Shown piece after piece: positions 55,293 through 62,409 of a stretch of 64,000 nt of DNA (its first letter is position 1; each line of letters starts with the position of its first letter). A program made the translations under genes and the position numbers. Below the pieces are notes generated by a model that was not told the DNA's origin, did no database searches, and saw nothing but the letters and a program-made list of their open reading frames with translations. Source of the DNA: Chitinophagaceae bacterium (GTDB taxonomy: Bacteria; Bacteroidota; Bacteroidia; Chitinophagales; Chitinophagaceae); the NCBI GenBank assembly GCA_023251255.1, contig JAHEZD010000021.1, positions 1 through 64,000 of the forward strand, in the 5' to 3' direction.

Positions 55293-55874
55293 CTATCTTT
55301 TACTGGAAATTTTGTTTCTTATTTTACTTAAGAATTCGTGACTGATGCCCAAGTAAGCGGCTACCTGAAGATTGGAAAGCCGTTGATGGAGCTGAGGATA
55401 TTTTTCGATAAAATCAAGGTAGCGCTGGTCGGCAGTTTTGCCCAGGTTGTCGATCATTCTTCTTTGCAGGGCAACATGCGTTTTTTGCGTCATTATCCTG
55501 AACAACTTTTCTATCTGGGGCAAATTTGTATAAGCAAATTCTTTGTCCTTTTTTGAAATTAAAAGCACTTCACTGTCTTCCAATGCCTCAATAAAAAGTT
55601 GTGATGGGGTTCCATTGGTAAAGCTGTCAATATCTGTGATCCACCAATTTTCGATGGCAAAATAGAGTACCTGCTCCCCTCCATTTTTGTCAATATGGTA
55701 CACCCGGAAAATCCCTTTGGTAACAAAACCTTCAAACTTGCACACTTCGCCCTCCCTTAATAAAAAGCCCTTTTTTTTAATTGACTTTTGTTGAAATAAA
55801 CCGCAAAAGTCTTCCATTTCTTTGTCCGAAAGGGAGAGGTGTTTGCTTATGTTATGCTTTAAAAGTGCTGTCAT
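55293..55874 (-). CDS. Crp/Fnr-family transcriptional regulator
   Basis: The 193-residue protein has an N-terminal cyclic-nucleotide-like jelly roll (LLREGEVCKFEGFVTKGIFRVYHIDKNGGEQVLYFAIENWWITD) and a C-terminal HTH-crp (TADQRYLDFIEKYPQLHQRLSNLQVAAYLGISHEFLSKIRNKI). The EGExC pattern without the classical cAMP-binding Arg is usual in the Bacteroidota group that responds to unknown signals. It is the gene just upstream of the MBL-fold gene on the same strand, so it may control it. Confidence 0.92.
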   Translation of the reverse strand: MTALLKHNISKHLSLSDKEMEDFCGLFQQKSIKKKGFLLREGEVCKFEGFVTKGIFRVYHIDKNGGEQVLYFAIENWWITDIDSFTNGTPSQLFIEALEDSEVLLISKKDKEFAYTNLPQIEKLFRIMTQKTHVALQRRMIDNLGKTADQRYLDFIEKYPQLHQRLSNLQVAAYLGISHEFLSKIRNKISSKR

Positions 55875-56244
55875 GTTAAGTGGTTGTGCAACATTACGCC
55901 CAAACAGCTTCTTAGTACATAAGCGTTGATCAACTGGCCAATCCGATAATTTTCCGAACCTGTTTTTTCGGGACTGCTTGTCATGGTGGTTCTTTTTGGG
56001 GCTACAATATTGAAATGGATAATCAATGGCTACACGGAAATGCCGCTGGGCCCTTCAATAAAAATTAAGTTGATCAGCCATCGGCATGGTCAATGTACAA
56101 TATTATTGCTTGCAGTTTAAATATATCTTATAAGCTGTTTACGGAAGCATCAAATCCGTATTTAAATGGCCCAAATATTTTATTCGAAAAAGCTTGCTTT
56201 AATAAAAAAAAAGAAGTACACTTGCCCTAACCAAAACACCAGTT
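55875..56244. other. Spacer with a solitary element end
   Basis: No gene is supported. CAAACAGCTTCTTAG at 55901-55915 is the reverse complement of the family B/C terminal repeat and looks like a leftover element end. The remainder is AT-rich and probably holds the promoter of the gene at 56245. Confidence 0.5.
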
Positions 56245-56769
56245 ATGTCAACCCTTATTTATCCTTCCATTACAGAGTACCGTTTGCCCAAGAAAAATAT
56301 TATTGTGATCAGTTGCATTGACCTGCGGCTGACGGATGATGTTCTTAATTTCCTGCATTTTGATAACCTGACCAACCGGTACGATCATGTGGCGCTGGCT
56401 GGTACATCGGTAAGCACTGGGGCTACCAGGGAAGAGCACAAAAAACTTTTTAAGAAGGAAGCACTTGAGCAGTATGATAGCTTTGCACATTGGAAGCAAT
56501 GCCTGTATGATCATATCGCAATAGCCATTGCCCTCCACGCAATAGAAGATGTGTATATAATAGAGCATGAGGACTGCGGTGCTTACAGGGCATTTTTGAT
56601 CGACAGTACTTTTGCTTCATGGGAAGAGGAGGTAAAGTGCCATAAGAAATTTGCAGTTGCGCTATCTAAGGATATCCAGGCTTTGTACAAGCTCAATGTT
56701 CATTGTTTCATGATTGACATTAGGGGGAATGTCAAATTGCTTGATACTGCCCCGGTGATTAAACCTTGA
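56245..56769 (+). CDS. Beta-carbonic-anhydrase-like protein
   Basis: The 174-residue protein has the zinc-site pattern of beta-carbonic anhydrases: C24-I-D26-L-R28 in IVISCIDLRL and H108-E-D-C111-G in IIEHEDCGAY. In the classical family the spacing and flanking SDSR/HxxCG segments differ (SCxDSR and HTxCG), so this is a divergent branch. It might still hydrate CO2 or act on another small substrate. The middle helices (FAHWKQCLYDHIAIAIALHAIEDVYI) fit the fold. No signal peptide. Isolated gene, no evident operon. Confidence 0.75.
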   Translation: MSTLIYPSITEYRLPKKNIIVISCIDLRLTDDVLNFLHFDNLTNRYDHVALAGTSVSTGATREEHKKLFKKEALEQYDSFAHWKQCLYDHIAIAIALHAIEDVYIIEHEDCGAYRAFLIDSTFASWEEEVKCHKKFAVALSKDIQALYKLNVHCFMIDIRGNVKLLDTAPVIKP

Positions 56770-57027
56770 CTTTTCTGTTAGGTTTGTACCATAGGGATCC
56801 ATCCTTGTGGCGTAATGACGATGATTTGCATTTGCCATTTGTTGGCTTCCTCACGAAAGCAGTACAAATGAACGACGTCAACGTTGTGTCTTTTGCCCAA
56901 CGGCTTCATGGTGATCCCATTTATAGCATCCTGCAAATGAAAACCAGCGTTTGCCAGTAGGCATGCGCCCTACAGGAGCGGCATCAAGTATTCAATTTAC
57001 GGCAGGGGGACGAATAAAAGTGGGGAA
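56770..57027. other. Spacer with a short repeat D match
   Basis: A 64-codon frame from a TTG at 56766 exists but has no family features. The segment 56868-56907 matches repeat D (GTTGTGTCTTTTGCCCAACG). It separates the rightward CA-like gene from the leftward MFS gene. Confidence 0.5.
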
Positions 57028-58236
57028 CTAAATAGGCTCCTTTGGGTTTTGGGCCTGGGGTATAAACTTCGCATACATAATAACTGCCAACAGTACAATA
57101 CATGTAGCTGTGGCATACAATATACTTGGGCTATAAAAATAGATGGTAGCTGCACCCAGTGGAACGAGCATATTATTGGCCGATTGCAAGCTTTGGTTCA
57201 CGCCCTGCAATTTCCCCTGTTTGCTTTCCTGAACTGATTGGGATAATTTTCCATTGTAGGTTGGGTCAAATAAACCCTCGCCAACAATGATGCATATTAC
57301 TGCAGCTACAATTACCACCACGGAATGTATATAGATGCTGGCCAGGATGAATGCCAAACCGGTTCCAAGGCCCAGTAAACCAGCTATTCCAATATTCCTT
57401 TCATTAAAACGCTTCAATAACCAGGGCAATAATACTGCCCGTGAAACAACTTCGCAGATACCCACCAGCGTAAGCAAACTACCAATAATGGCCGGTCCCC
57501 ATTGATAAATATCTTTCAGGAAAATGATGAAATTAAACTGGAAAATACCCAGGCCTGCATAAAAAAGCACGCCGAGCAGGAGCAGTAATTTAACGCCTTT
57601 CACACTGAACATATCCTTGAAATGTGAAAAGGTATTGAAGCTGCCCAAGGTTAAATGTTTGGTCCTCTTTTCGGGAGGCAAGGATTCGGGCAACAGGAAA
57701 TATACAGCCAACCCGGAAAGGGATATCAATGCGGCAGTTACAAAGAAAGGCAGTCCAAGTGCCATGCTTCCCAACAATCCGCCCAGTGCAGGGCCTCCCA
57801 ATTTTCCTATGCCCATAGCAGAACCGATATAGCCAAACCATTTGGTCCGTTGCCCAGGTTCGGTGGTATCGGATATATAGGCAAATAAGGTACTGATGTT
57901 TCCGGCTGTAAGACCATCAATCATACGTCCCAGGAAAAGTATCCATAATGCTCCTCCAATGCCAAATAGAACATAGCCTATTGCAGAACCCAGTAAACTA
58001 ATGAGCAGGATATTTTTTCGCCCGTACCGATCGCTCAATGCACCAAAAACAGGTGCAGCAAAAAAAGTACAAGCTGCAAATACGGACATGAGCGCACCCA
58101 TACCAAAAACAACCTGCTGAGCGGGGAGGTATTTGCCTACTAAAAAGGGGAGAAGGGGAAGTACCACTGCCATCCCAATGGAATTCATCAGCACGATGCC
58201 TATGATGATCCACAGTTTGTTTTTTTTCGGTTTCAT
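57028..58236 (-). CDS. MFS efflux transporter (tetracycline/DHA1-like)
   Basis: The 402-residue permease has 12 predicted helices. The start at ATG 58236 (MKPKKNKLWIIIG) is preferred to a TTG at 58248. The loop 2-3 motif is GALSDRYGRKNILLISLLGSA (motif A), helix 4 has GRMIDGLTAGNISTLFAYISD, and helix 5 carries GxxxGPALGGLLG-type GIGKLGGPALGGLLG, the antiporter motif of drug/H+ antiporters. The sequence resembles TetA(class A/B/C)-like permeases. A remnant of a FAD-dependent monooxygenase lies just upstream, hinting at an older efflux plus modification locus. Substrate unknown. Confidence 0.88.
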   Translation of the reverse strand: MKPKKNKLWIIIGIVLMNSIGMAVVLPLLPFLVGKYLPAQQVVFGMGALMSVFAACTFFAAPVFGALSDRYGRKNILLISLLGSAIGYVLFGIGGALWILFLGRMIDGLTAGNISTLFAYISDTTEPGQRTKWFGYIGSAMGIGKLGGPALGGLLGSMALGLPFFVTAALISLSGLAVYFLLPESLPPEKRTKHLTLGSFNTFSHFKDMFSVKGVKLLLLLGVLFYAGLGIFQFNFIIFLKDIYQWGPAIIGSLLTLVGICEVVSRAVLLPWLLKRFNERNIGIAGLLGLGTGLAFILASIYIHSVVVIVAAVICIIVGEGLFDPTYNGKLSQSVQESKQGKLQGVNQSLQSANNMLVPLGAATIYFYSPSILYATATCIVLLAVIMYAKFIPQAQNPKEPI

Positions 58237-58315
58237 TTTTACATTCAATGATTGTTTGACTAACTATTGTATGAAGGGAAGTATTGAAGTTCTTGATATC
58301 ATACCGGGCAACAAA

Positions 58316-58440
58316 TGTTTGCTTCGCAAACAAGCTGCCGATAGCTATCGGCATTGACCCTACCTGCCGGTAAAGGCGGGATGACACCCGATAGCCATCG
58401 GGTTAACCACCAAGACCCAAAGGCACTAAGTTTGGCCATG
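58316..58440. repeat. Repeat family E, partial copy 4
   Basis: Carries TTTGCTTCGCAAACAAGC, CTACCTGCCGGTAAAGGCGG, GACACCCGATAGCCATCGGG and CACCAAGACCCAAAGGCACT, then stops abruptly inside the monooxygenase remnant. The insertion appears to have cut that gene after about 38 codons. Confidence 0.7.
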
Positions 58441-58547
58441 GCCGGTTCTCGGTCGGGGAACAGGCCCACATGCCCGGCACCGGAAATAATTGGATCGTAA
58501 ATAGAATGGTTTGGCGCAGGTTGCTTGCCTTCAAGTGTTGCGTTCAT
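58434..58547 (-). pseudogene. N-terminal remnant of a FAD-dependent monooxygenase
   Basis: ATG at 58547 opens a frame whose residues 14-31 read SIYDPIISGAGHVGLFPD. This resembles the YDVIIVGAGPVGLF dinucleotide-binding start of class A flavin monooxygenases, with two substitutions. After PDREPAMA the frame runs into repeat family E and the rest of the gene is gone. The remainder between here and the MFS start has no homologous sequence. A remnant is the best reading; only about 38 codons remain. Confidence 0.55.
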
Positions 58548-58591
58548 ATAACATCATTGAAACGCAAAACTCCGGAATGCTCCTGCCTTAG

Positions 58592-58640
58592 GCTTGTACA
58601 AATGCGACAAAATGGTTGCTTACGGATTCTAGGGCTTAGC
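58592..58640 (-). pseudogene. C-terminal remnant of an AraC-type gene
   Basis: The minus frame reads SVSNHFVAFVQA and stop. The intact AraC gene at 60418 ends ASNDFVAFVRS and stop, and the DNA (TACAAATGCGACAAAAT) is shared. This looks like the last codons of a paralogue whose body is lost. Confidence 0.5.
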
Positions 58641-58672
58641 TTTTAACAAGATAGGGGTAAACCAGATCCTCA

Positions 58673-58810
58673 CTGGGCCTTCTGCATTTGTTCAATGGCA
58701 ATCCATCCTTCCAGCGTGATACCCATGATCTCGGTGGTAACGCCCAGTATTTGGTAGGTATCAAAGAAAGCCATTTGTGCAATTGGACGGTTTTTTGTTG
58801 GCTGTTCTGT
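58673..58810 (-). pseudogene. Truncated C-terminal gene fragment, unknown family
   Basis: About 43 codons in the minus frame read PTKNRPIAQMAFFDTYQILG and on through TTEIMGITLEGWIAIEQMQ to a stop at 58673. The composition looks coding. The 5' part ends where repeat element B begins (58828), so an insertion probably removed the rest. I do not recognise the family. It could also be a short peptide of its own from the internal ATG. Confidence 0.4.
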
Positions 58811-58827
58811 TCTTCTTACTTAATTTT

Positions 58828-59074
58828 CTAAGAAGCTGTTTAAATTCAATTCATTGATTTTTTGTATGATGCCTTCGGCATCTGTTCTTGCCACTAATAG
58901 CACCAACCGATAATTATCGGTTTTGCACGAATAATCCGGTATCTATTCATCATTGCCGCTAAGCGGCAACAATTAGTGAAAAAAATCCGTGTAGGTTAGT
59001 GCCATCCGTGGCTAAAAAGAGGCAATTGAATTTGCATAGCAAATTCCTGAAATCAAATTTAAACAGGCTCTAAG
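58828..59074. repeat. MITE-like element B, full copy (247 bp)
   Basis: Ends are CTAAGAAGCTGTTTAAATT (58828-58846) and the inverted AATTTAAACAGGCTCTAAG (59056-59074), matching at 16 of 19 positions. The left 70 bp match the copy at 45639. Inside is a perfect 18-bp palindrome AACCGATAATTATCGGTT (58905-58922) and a TTGCCGCT/AGCGGCAA hairpin (about 58953-58969). No ORF. Confidence 0.7.
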
Positions 59075-59079
59075 ATGGT

Positions 59080-59196
59080 GTGTTAACGATTATTATTCAG
59101 TTTTCTCTTGAAATTCTTGTAGCAATAGCCGGGATTTTGAAGATTGATGTCCGCGAGTTGCTGGTATCAGTGCAATCCAGTAATGACCAATACTTT
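59080..59196 (+). pseudogene. C-terminal remnant of an XRE-type HTH regulator
   Basis: The plus frame after the element's end reads FSLEILVAIAGILKIDVREL and then LVSVQSSNDQ. This matches the last helix of Cro/CI-type HTH proteins (consensus SLExLxKIAxxLxIDxxELL). The first two thirds are missing; the frame opens at a stop inside element B. It overlaps the 3' end of the leftward HTH gene by about 30 bp. Confidence 0.5.
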
Positions 59197-59676
59197 TTCA
59201 TAATCGTATTTTTTGTATTTGTCAATCTGCTTCTTTTCTTTTTTTAGGCTGAGTAGTTCATTTTTGGTGTACACCCCCACCCATATGTCAGGTGAAGTAT
59301 GAAAGAAACTGGAAAATTTGAAAGCAAGATCGGTGCTGAATTTTCTATCTCCTGAAAGGTACTTTTTCAAGTTTGCATCTGTGCTATCAAGCGATTGAGC
59401 AAACTTTTTGAAAGTAATGTTAAGCGCCTCCAAATACAGATCAACAAACGCTTCCAGCGAAATCATATTCCGTTCGCTTATTTTTTCATCATTGATATAA
59501 TCTTCTATTTGGTATTTGATAGCCAGCATTTGGGTCCTTAGCTTTTGCTCGGAAGTTCTTGTAGCCTGATGGGCCTTAATGAAATCTTTCACATTGGTTG
59601 ATTCCTGCTTGTTCCATTCTTTGGGGCGTATCTTCATTTCCAGATCTGCTGCGCCTTGTTTTTTCTTCCTTTCCAT
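59167..59676 (-). CDS. HigA-like HTH protein (putative antitoxin/regulator)
   Basis: This 169-residue soluble protein has a Lys-rich helical N-terminus (about 1-85), then a HigA/XRE-like HTH: MISLEAFVDLYLEALNITFKKFAQSLDSTDANLKKYLSG, DRKFSTDLAFKFSSFFHTSPDIWVGVYTKNEL. The layout follows HigA antitoxins (KEFAEKLGISEPNLSKILNG, then LALKLEKAFGTSAEFWLNLQ). It lies 32 bp downstream of the GNAT-like gene on the same strand, with operator-like repeats before the pair. I recall similar gene pairs in other Bacteroidota but no described function. A toxin-antitoxin or small regulatory module is inference. Confidence 0.7.
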   Translation of the reverse strand: MERKKKQGAADLEMKIRPKEWNKQESTNVKDFIKAHQATRTSEQKLRTQMLAIKYQIEDYINDEKISERNMISLEAFVDLYLEALNITFKKFAQSLDSTDANLKKYLSGDRKFSTDLAFKFSSFFHTSPDIWVGVYTKNELLSLKKEKKQIDKYKKYDYEKVLVITGLH

Positions 59677-59708
59677 TTCAATTCAGTTTTTTTAATCAGT
59701 TATAAATT

Positions 59709-60221
59709 CTAAGGCAAATATTTTGCCATCAGTTTTTCTCCGTCTTCGGGTGCGATAACCATTTCTGTTGTGTCTCCAATGCGCATCGCTCCATATTTTT
59801 TTGAGTAGGTTCCCATTAATTTCTTTTCGTTGGCCGGGTCTTCTTCCAGCACATCGAAAGTAAGGTAACCCTTATAGATTTCGTCCTTTGAAGTGAGGCT
59901 CAGCTTACAGGCAAAGGCAATCAGGCATCCAGCCACATCATCGTGCTTTTTAACTGTACCTCGATTATGGGGGGCTGTTTCGATATATGCCATATAAGGG
60001 ATAGCTTTTTCCTTCATCTGGAAGATTATGCAGCCTTCAATTACATTCGGAGTGTCCGTTGTTACCAGCACATAGGCTTTTGCACTGGATAATTTCTTAA
60101 GCTGTGTGGCAAAGTTAAATCTCCAATTGTCGTGCATAGATGGAAGTTCTTTTCCTTTTCCCTCTCTAATCAATGCATCTTTTAATTCATCTTCTGTTAC
60201 CTCTCGTATTTTTACCTTCAT
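59709..60221 (-). CDS. Divergent GNAT-fold protein (putative toxin partner)
   Basis: This 170-residue protein looks like a GNAT acetyltransferase. It has strand VLVTTDTPNVIEGCIIFQMK, beta-4 YMAYIETAPHNRG, helix 3 VAGCLIAFACKLSL, beta-5 GYLTFDVLEE, and the Tyr-containing KLMGTYSKKYGAMRIGDTTEMVI at the end. The acetyl-CoA pyrophosphate loop (Q/R-x-x-G-x-G/A) is degenerate: KHDDVAG lacks the first glycine. It may therefore bind CoA differently or be inactive. It leads a two-gene leftward unit with the HigA-like HTH gene. GNAT toxins usually pair with ribbon-helix-helix antitoxins, so an HTH partner would be unusual. Confidence 0.65.
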   Translation of the reverse strand: MKVKIREVTEDELKDALIREGKGKELPSMHDNWRFNFATQLKKLSSAKAYVLVTTDTPNVIEGCIIFQMKEKAIPYMAYIETAPHNRGTVKKHDDVAGCLIAFACKLSLTSKDEIYKGYLTFDVLEEDPANEKKLMGTYSKKYGAMRIGDTTEMVIAPEDGEKLMAKYLP

Positions 60222-60246
60222 CTACCACAGGTTTACTGTAAAGATA

Positions 60247-60291
60247 CAAAATTATACAGATTGTACAATTGTGTTAGTAGTACAGATCGTA
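60247..60291 (-). promoter_or_regulatory. Promoter and tandem operator-like repeats of the GNAT/HTH pair
   Basis: On the minus strand TAATTTTG (60254-60247) fits the -7 consensus TAnnTTTG, 25 bp before the GNAT start codon. Directly upstream, TACAGATTGTA (60255-60265) and TACAGATCGTA (60281-60291) are near-identical 11-bp units spaced 26 bp; each has TAC-N5-GTA symmetry. A 10-bp palindrome ATTGTACAAT overlaps the first. No good -33 TTTG is seen, which may indicate an activator need or a weak promoter. Confidence 0.6.
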
Positions 60292-60417
60292 TCATTTAGC
60301 AAAAAAGTATTTTGAAAAGGCAACTGGGATAAAAAGATAGCTGTCGGGCTGTATGCTTTTTTCTAGAAGATAAAAGACAAGCAAAGCCATTTAGTGACCC
60401 GCTTCTTGTACAATGTG

Positions 60418-61251
60418 CTAGGAGCGTACAAATGCGACAAAATCGTTGCTTGCCGCCTGTTTCCCTTTCTTGGCTTTTCGTGCGAATGCCGCTGGCGTGG
60501 TGCTGCCGTAGCGTTTGAATTCCCTGCTCAAGTGGGATTGGTCCGTGTAGCCCAGCTCAAGGGCCAAGCCGGCAAGGTTGGCGTCCGGATTAAGCCATAA
60601 TTGGTTCCGTACCTGCTCAAAGCGCATCAGGCCGCTTACGTCTTTAACCGTATGGCCAGAAGATTGCCTGAACTTCCTCTCCAATGTACGGACGGTGGCG
60701 TGGGCTGCTGCCGCTACCTGGCTTACCGGCATGGTACCATTGGCGGCCCTCATTGCCACGCCTGCTTTGAATAGCATACTGTCGGTCGCAATTCCAGACC
60801 GTGCATCCAGAAAATACTGTTTTACTTGGGCCAGTGCTCCATCTATCCTGCCAGCATGGATACACTCTTCCAAAGTAGGTTGGAGCCGGGCGATAGGATG
60901 CTCAACGATGCGCAGGCCGTCCTTACTGGACGGCAGTCCAAGCAGATCGAACACGGTCCAGGGAAAGCACCGGATACCAATAATTTCCAAACAGTTTTCC
61001 GTGTAAAAATGGACAGGCTGATTCAGCAGCCCCATCATAAATGGTGATGGCAATGGCTGCAAGCTTCTATTGTGCAATAGGCTGCAGCCACTCCCGAAAT
61101 GGAAAATAATTTCAGCGTAGCCATCGGGCACCACTTCAAAACTTGTTTGTTGTTCCCCCAGGTCCCTTCTGTTGTACCAAAAGCACTTGATGGTATCCTG
61201 TAGCGCTGGAGGAGGTTCAAATTCTTGGTGCTGCATATTGAAAGATAGCAT
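60418..61251 (-). CDS. AraC-family regulator with DUF6597-type N-terminus
   Basis: The 277-residue protein starts at ATG 61251 (MLSFNMQHQEFEPPPALQDT); an ATG five codons later is equally possible, and the longest frame starts with TTG at 61362. The N-terminal half, FEPPPALQDTIKCFWYNRR, FEVVPDGYAEIIFHFGS, MMGLLNQPVHFYTENCLEIIGIRCFPW, is what I recall as the DUF6597 sensing domain. The C-terminal AraC HTH reads VSQVAAAAHATVRTLERKFRQSSGHTVKDV and LAGLALELGYTDQSHLSREFKRYGSTTPAAF. The gene stands alone; a remnant of a paralogue's end lies at 58592. Its target is unknown. Confidence 0.9.
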   Translation of the reverse strand: MLSFNMQHQEFEPPPALQDTIKCFWYNRRDLGEQQTSFEVVPDGYAEIIFHFGSGCSLLHNRSLQPLPSPFMMGLLNQPVHFYTENCLEIIGIRCFPWTVFDLLGLPSSKDGLRIVEHPIARLQPTLEECIHAGRIDGALAQVKQYFLDARSGIATDSMLFKAGVAMRAANGTMPVSQVAAAAHATVRTLERKFRQSSGHTVKDVSGLMRFEQVRNQLWLNPDANLAGLALELGYTDQSHLSREFKRYGSTTPAAFARKAKKGKQAASNDFVAFVRS

Positions 61252-61342
61252 ATTGGAGTGTATTGGGTGCGGGTATGAAGGAAAATAACAATGGCGTATT
61301 CCAGTGCGTATTGCGAAACCCATTATTTTATTCATGAACATA

Positions 61343-61440
61343 CTTTGTAGTTTGCTCCTCAACGAAACATTAAAAATGAACGCTGCCGCCGTTGTGTCTT
61401 TTGACCAACGGGTTTTATGAAAGGGATTTTGTTCGTGTCA
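61343..61440. repeat. Repeat family D, copy 2
   Basis: Matches 52227-52330 over about 95 bp, including CCTCAACGAAA and GTTGTGTCTTTTGACCAACG. Here the match continues into a decayed reading frame (61383-61846), so the repeat may be the 5' end of a duplicated gene rather than a mobile element. Confidence 0.65.
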
Positions 61441-61846
61441 TCTTGGAAGTTGAAAACACTATTCAGGTTGCTAAAGATGGCTACAATGTATAGGTTTATT
61501 GCCCTTTTAAATTGGGAGATGAAAAAGTAGGGCCTGTGAACCCACTGCAAATAATGTTGGGGCTGGAATCAAATTCCTTTGACTTGTTTGATAAGCCAAT
61601 ACAGGCACAAGTAAAGCTTGTGTTCAACAAATCAGAGGGGTAGCATTTGATGATTACCAAGCACTGTGCATGTATGTATTTACATTAACCGCTAAAGATA
61701 TTGCAGAATGGCAGATTTAATAACAACACTTTGCAAACGAAGGCAAGCGACCTGCAGTAAATGTAGAAGTTACTGTAGATGATAAAAGTATTTTAAAGTT
61801 CGCATTGCCATACTTATGCCATACTTACAGTAAGCCTTATTTCTAA
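61383..61846 (+). pseudogene. Decayed gene of unknown family, about 150 codons
   Basis: One frame reads LCLLTNGFYERDFVRVILEV, continuing ENTIQVAKDGYNV, then an in-frame TAG (61491-61493), then VYCPFKLGDEKVGPVNPLQI and LGLESNSFDLFDKPIQAQVK to a stop at 61641-61643. In the frame +2 relative, it continues AFDDYQALCMYVFTLTAKDI, two TAA codons, then NEGKRPAVNVEVTVDDKSIL and KFALPYLCHTYSKPYF with a stop at 61846. Adding one G to the GGGG run near 61640 joins the halves. Composition and continuity suggest a former gene with one frameshift and three stops. I do not recognise the family. Confidence 0.6.
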
Positions 61847-61851
61847 TACTT

Positions 61852-62285
61852 TTGCACTGTGTTATTGATAGGCACAGCAATTAATTAACCTGCACTGGCT
61901 CACAAATATGTAATTGGCAAAACGGTGCAAGTTGTGCAAGCAATGGTATTGTGCCTACACCACACTTGCACAAGCATAGCTATACAATAGAAGGGGCAAG
62001 TGCCCCATCGAAAAACTGGATGCGTTTTTGCTGTGTTTGCAAATTGGAAGGGCGTATATTTTAAGTTGGCAACCATTCAAAGAAAGCGATTGTTTATTGG
62101 TGGATTGCCTAGCTGCATAGCTAATTTCTTTGTTCCATCACCAATACTTTTGCGTCAGTTTATTGGTATGAATGGGTGCAAGGGGGGAGAAAAACGACCA
62201 AGAATATTCTTCTTAAATGATATGATAAGCATTTACAAACGTGCCAGCACTTATCTAGGATTGAATATTATAACTGCATCAACCA
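61852..62285. other. Spacer before the small peptide gene
   Basis: No gene is supported. A 125-codon frame from a GTG at 62000 has no family features. The segment contains repeated TTGTGCAAG/CTTGCACAAG words (about 61931-61975), which could form a hairpin. Confidence 0.45.
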
Positions 62286-62399
62286 ATGCAGCAAAAAATA
62301 GCTTCTTCCAACCTGTTAGTGATTACAGTAATCATCACATTAGGAGTTCTTTTAGCTTCTTTCTATTTAGTAAATAAGGATTTTAAAAGAGCTCTTTAA
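62286..62399 (+). CDS. Small single-helix membrane peptide (37 aa)
   Basis: ATG at 62286 opens 37 codons: a polar start MQQKIASS, a hydrophobic helix NLLVITVIITLGVLLASFYL, and a basic end VNKDFKRAL. The stop is 11 bp before the next ATG, so it may be co-transcribed or translationally coupled. Positive tail and helix length fit an inner-membrane peptide with a cytoplasmic C-terminus. No family known to me; chance is possible. Confidence 0.4.
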   Translation: MQQKIASSNLLVITVIITLGVLLASFYLVNKDFKRAL

Positions 62400-62409
62400 T
62401 ACATAAAAT

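Noticed and set aside
56766-56960. 64-codon frame after the carbonic-anhydrase-like gene
   Set aside because: TTG start, overlaps the stop of the upstream gene, includes a repeat D match and has no family features.
58299-58547. 82-codon minus frame as a full gene
   Set aside because: Only the first 38 codons look like a flavoprotein start; the rest is translated repeat E. Reported as a remnant instead.
60418-61362. Longest possible start of the AraC gene at 61362
   Set aside because: It is a TTG codon and the added 37 residues are not part of the DUF6597/AraC pattern; ATG 61251 fits better.
62000-62377. 125-codon frame before the small membrane peptide
   Set aside because: GTG start, low-quality composition, no motif; the small peptide in another frame overlaps its end.
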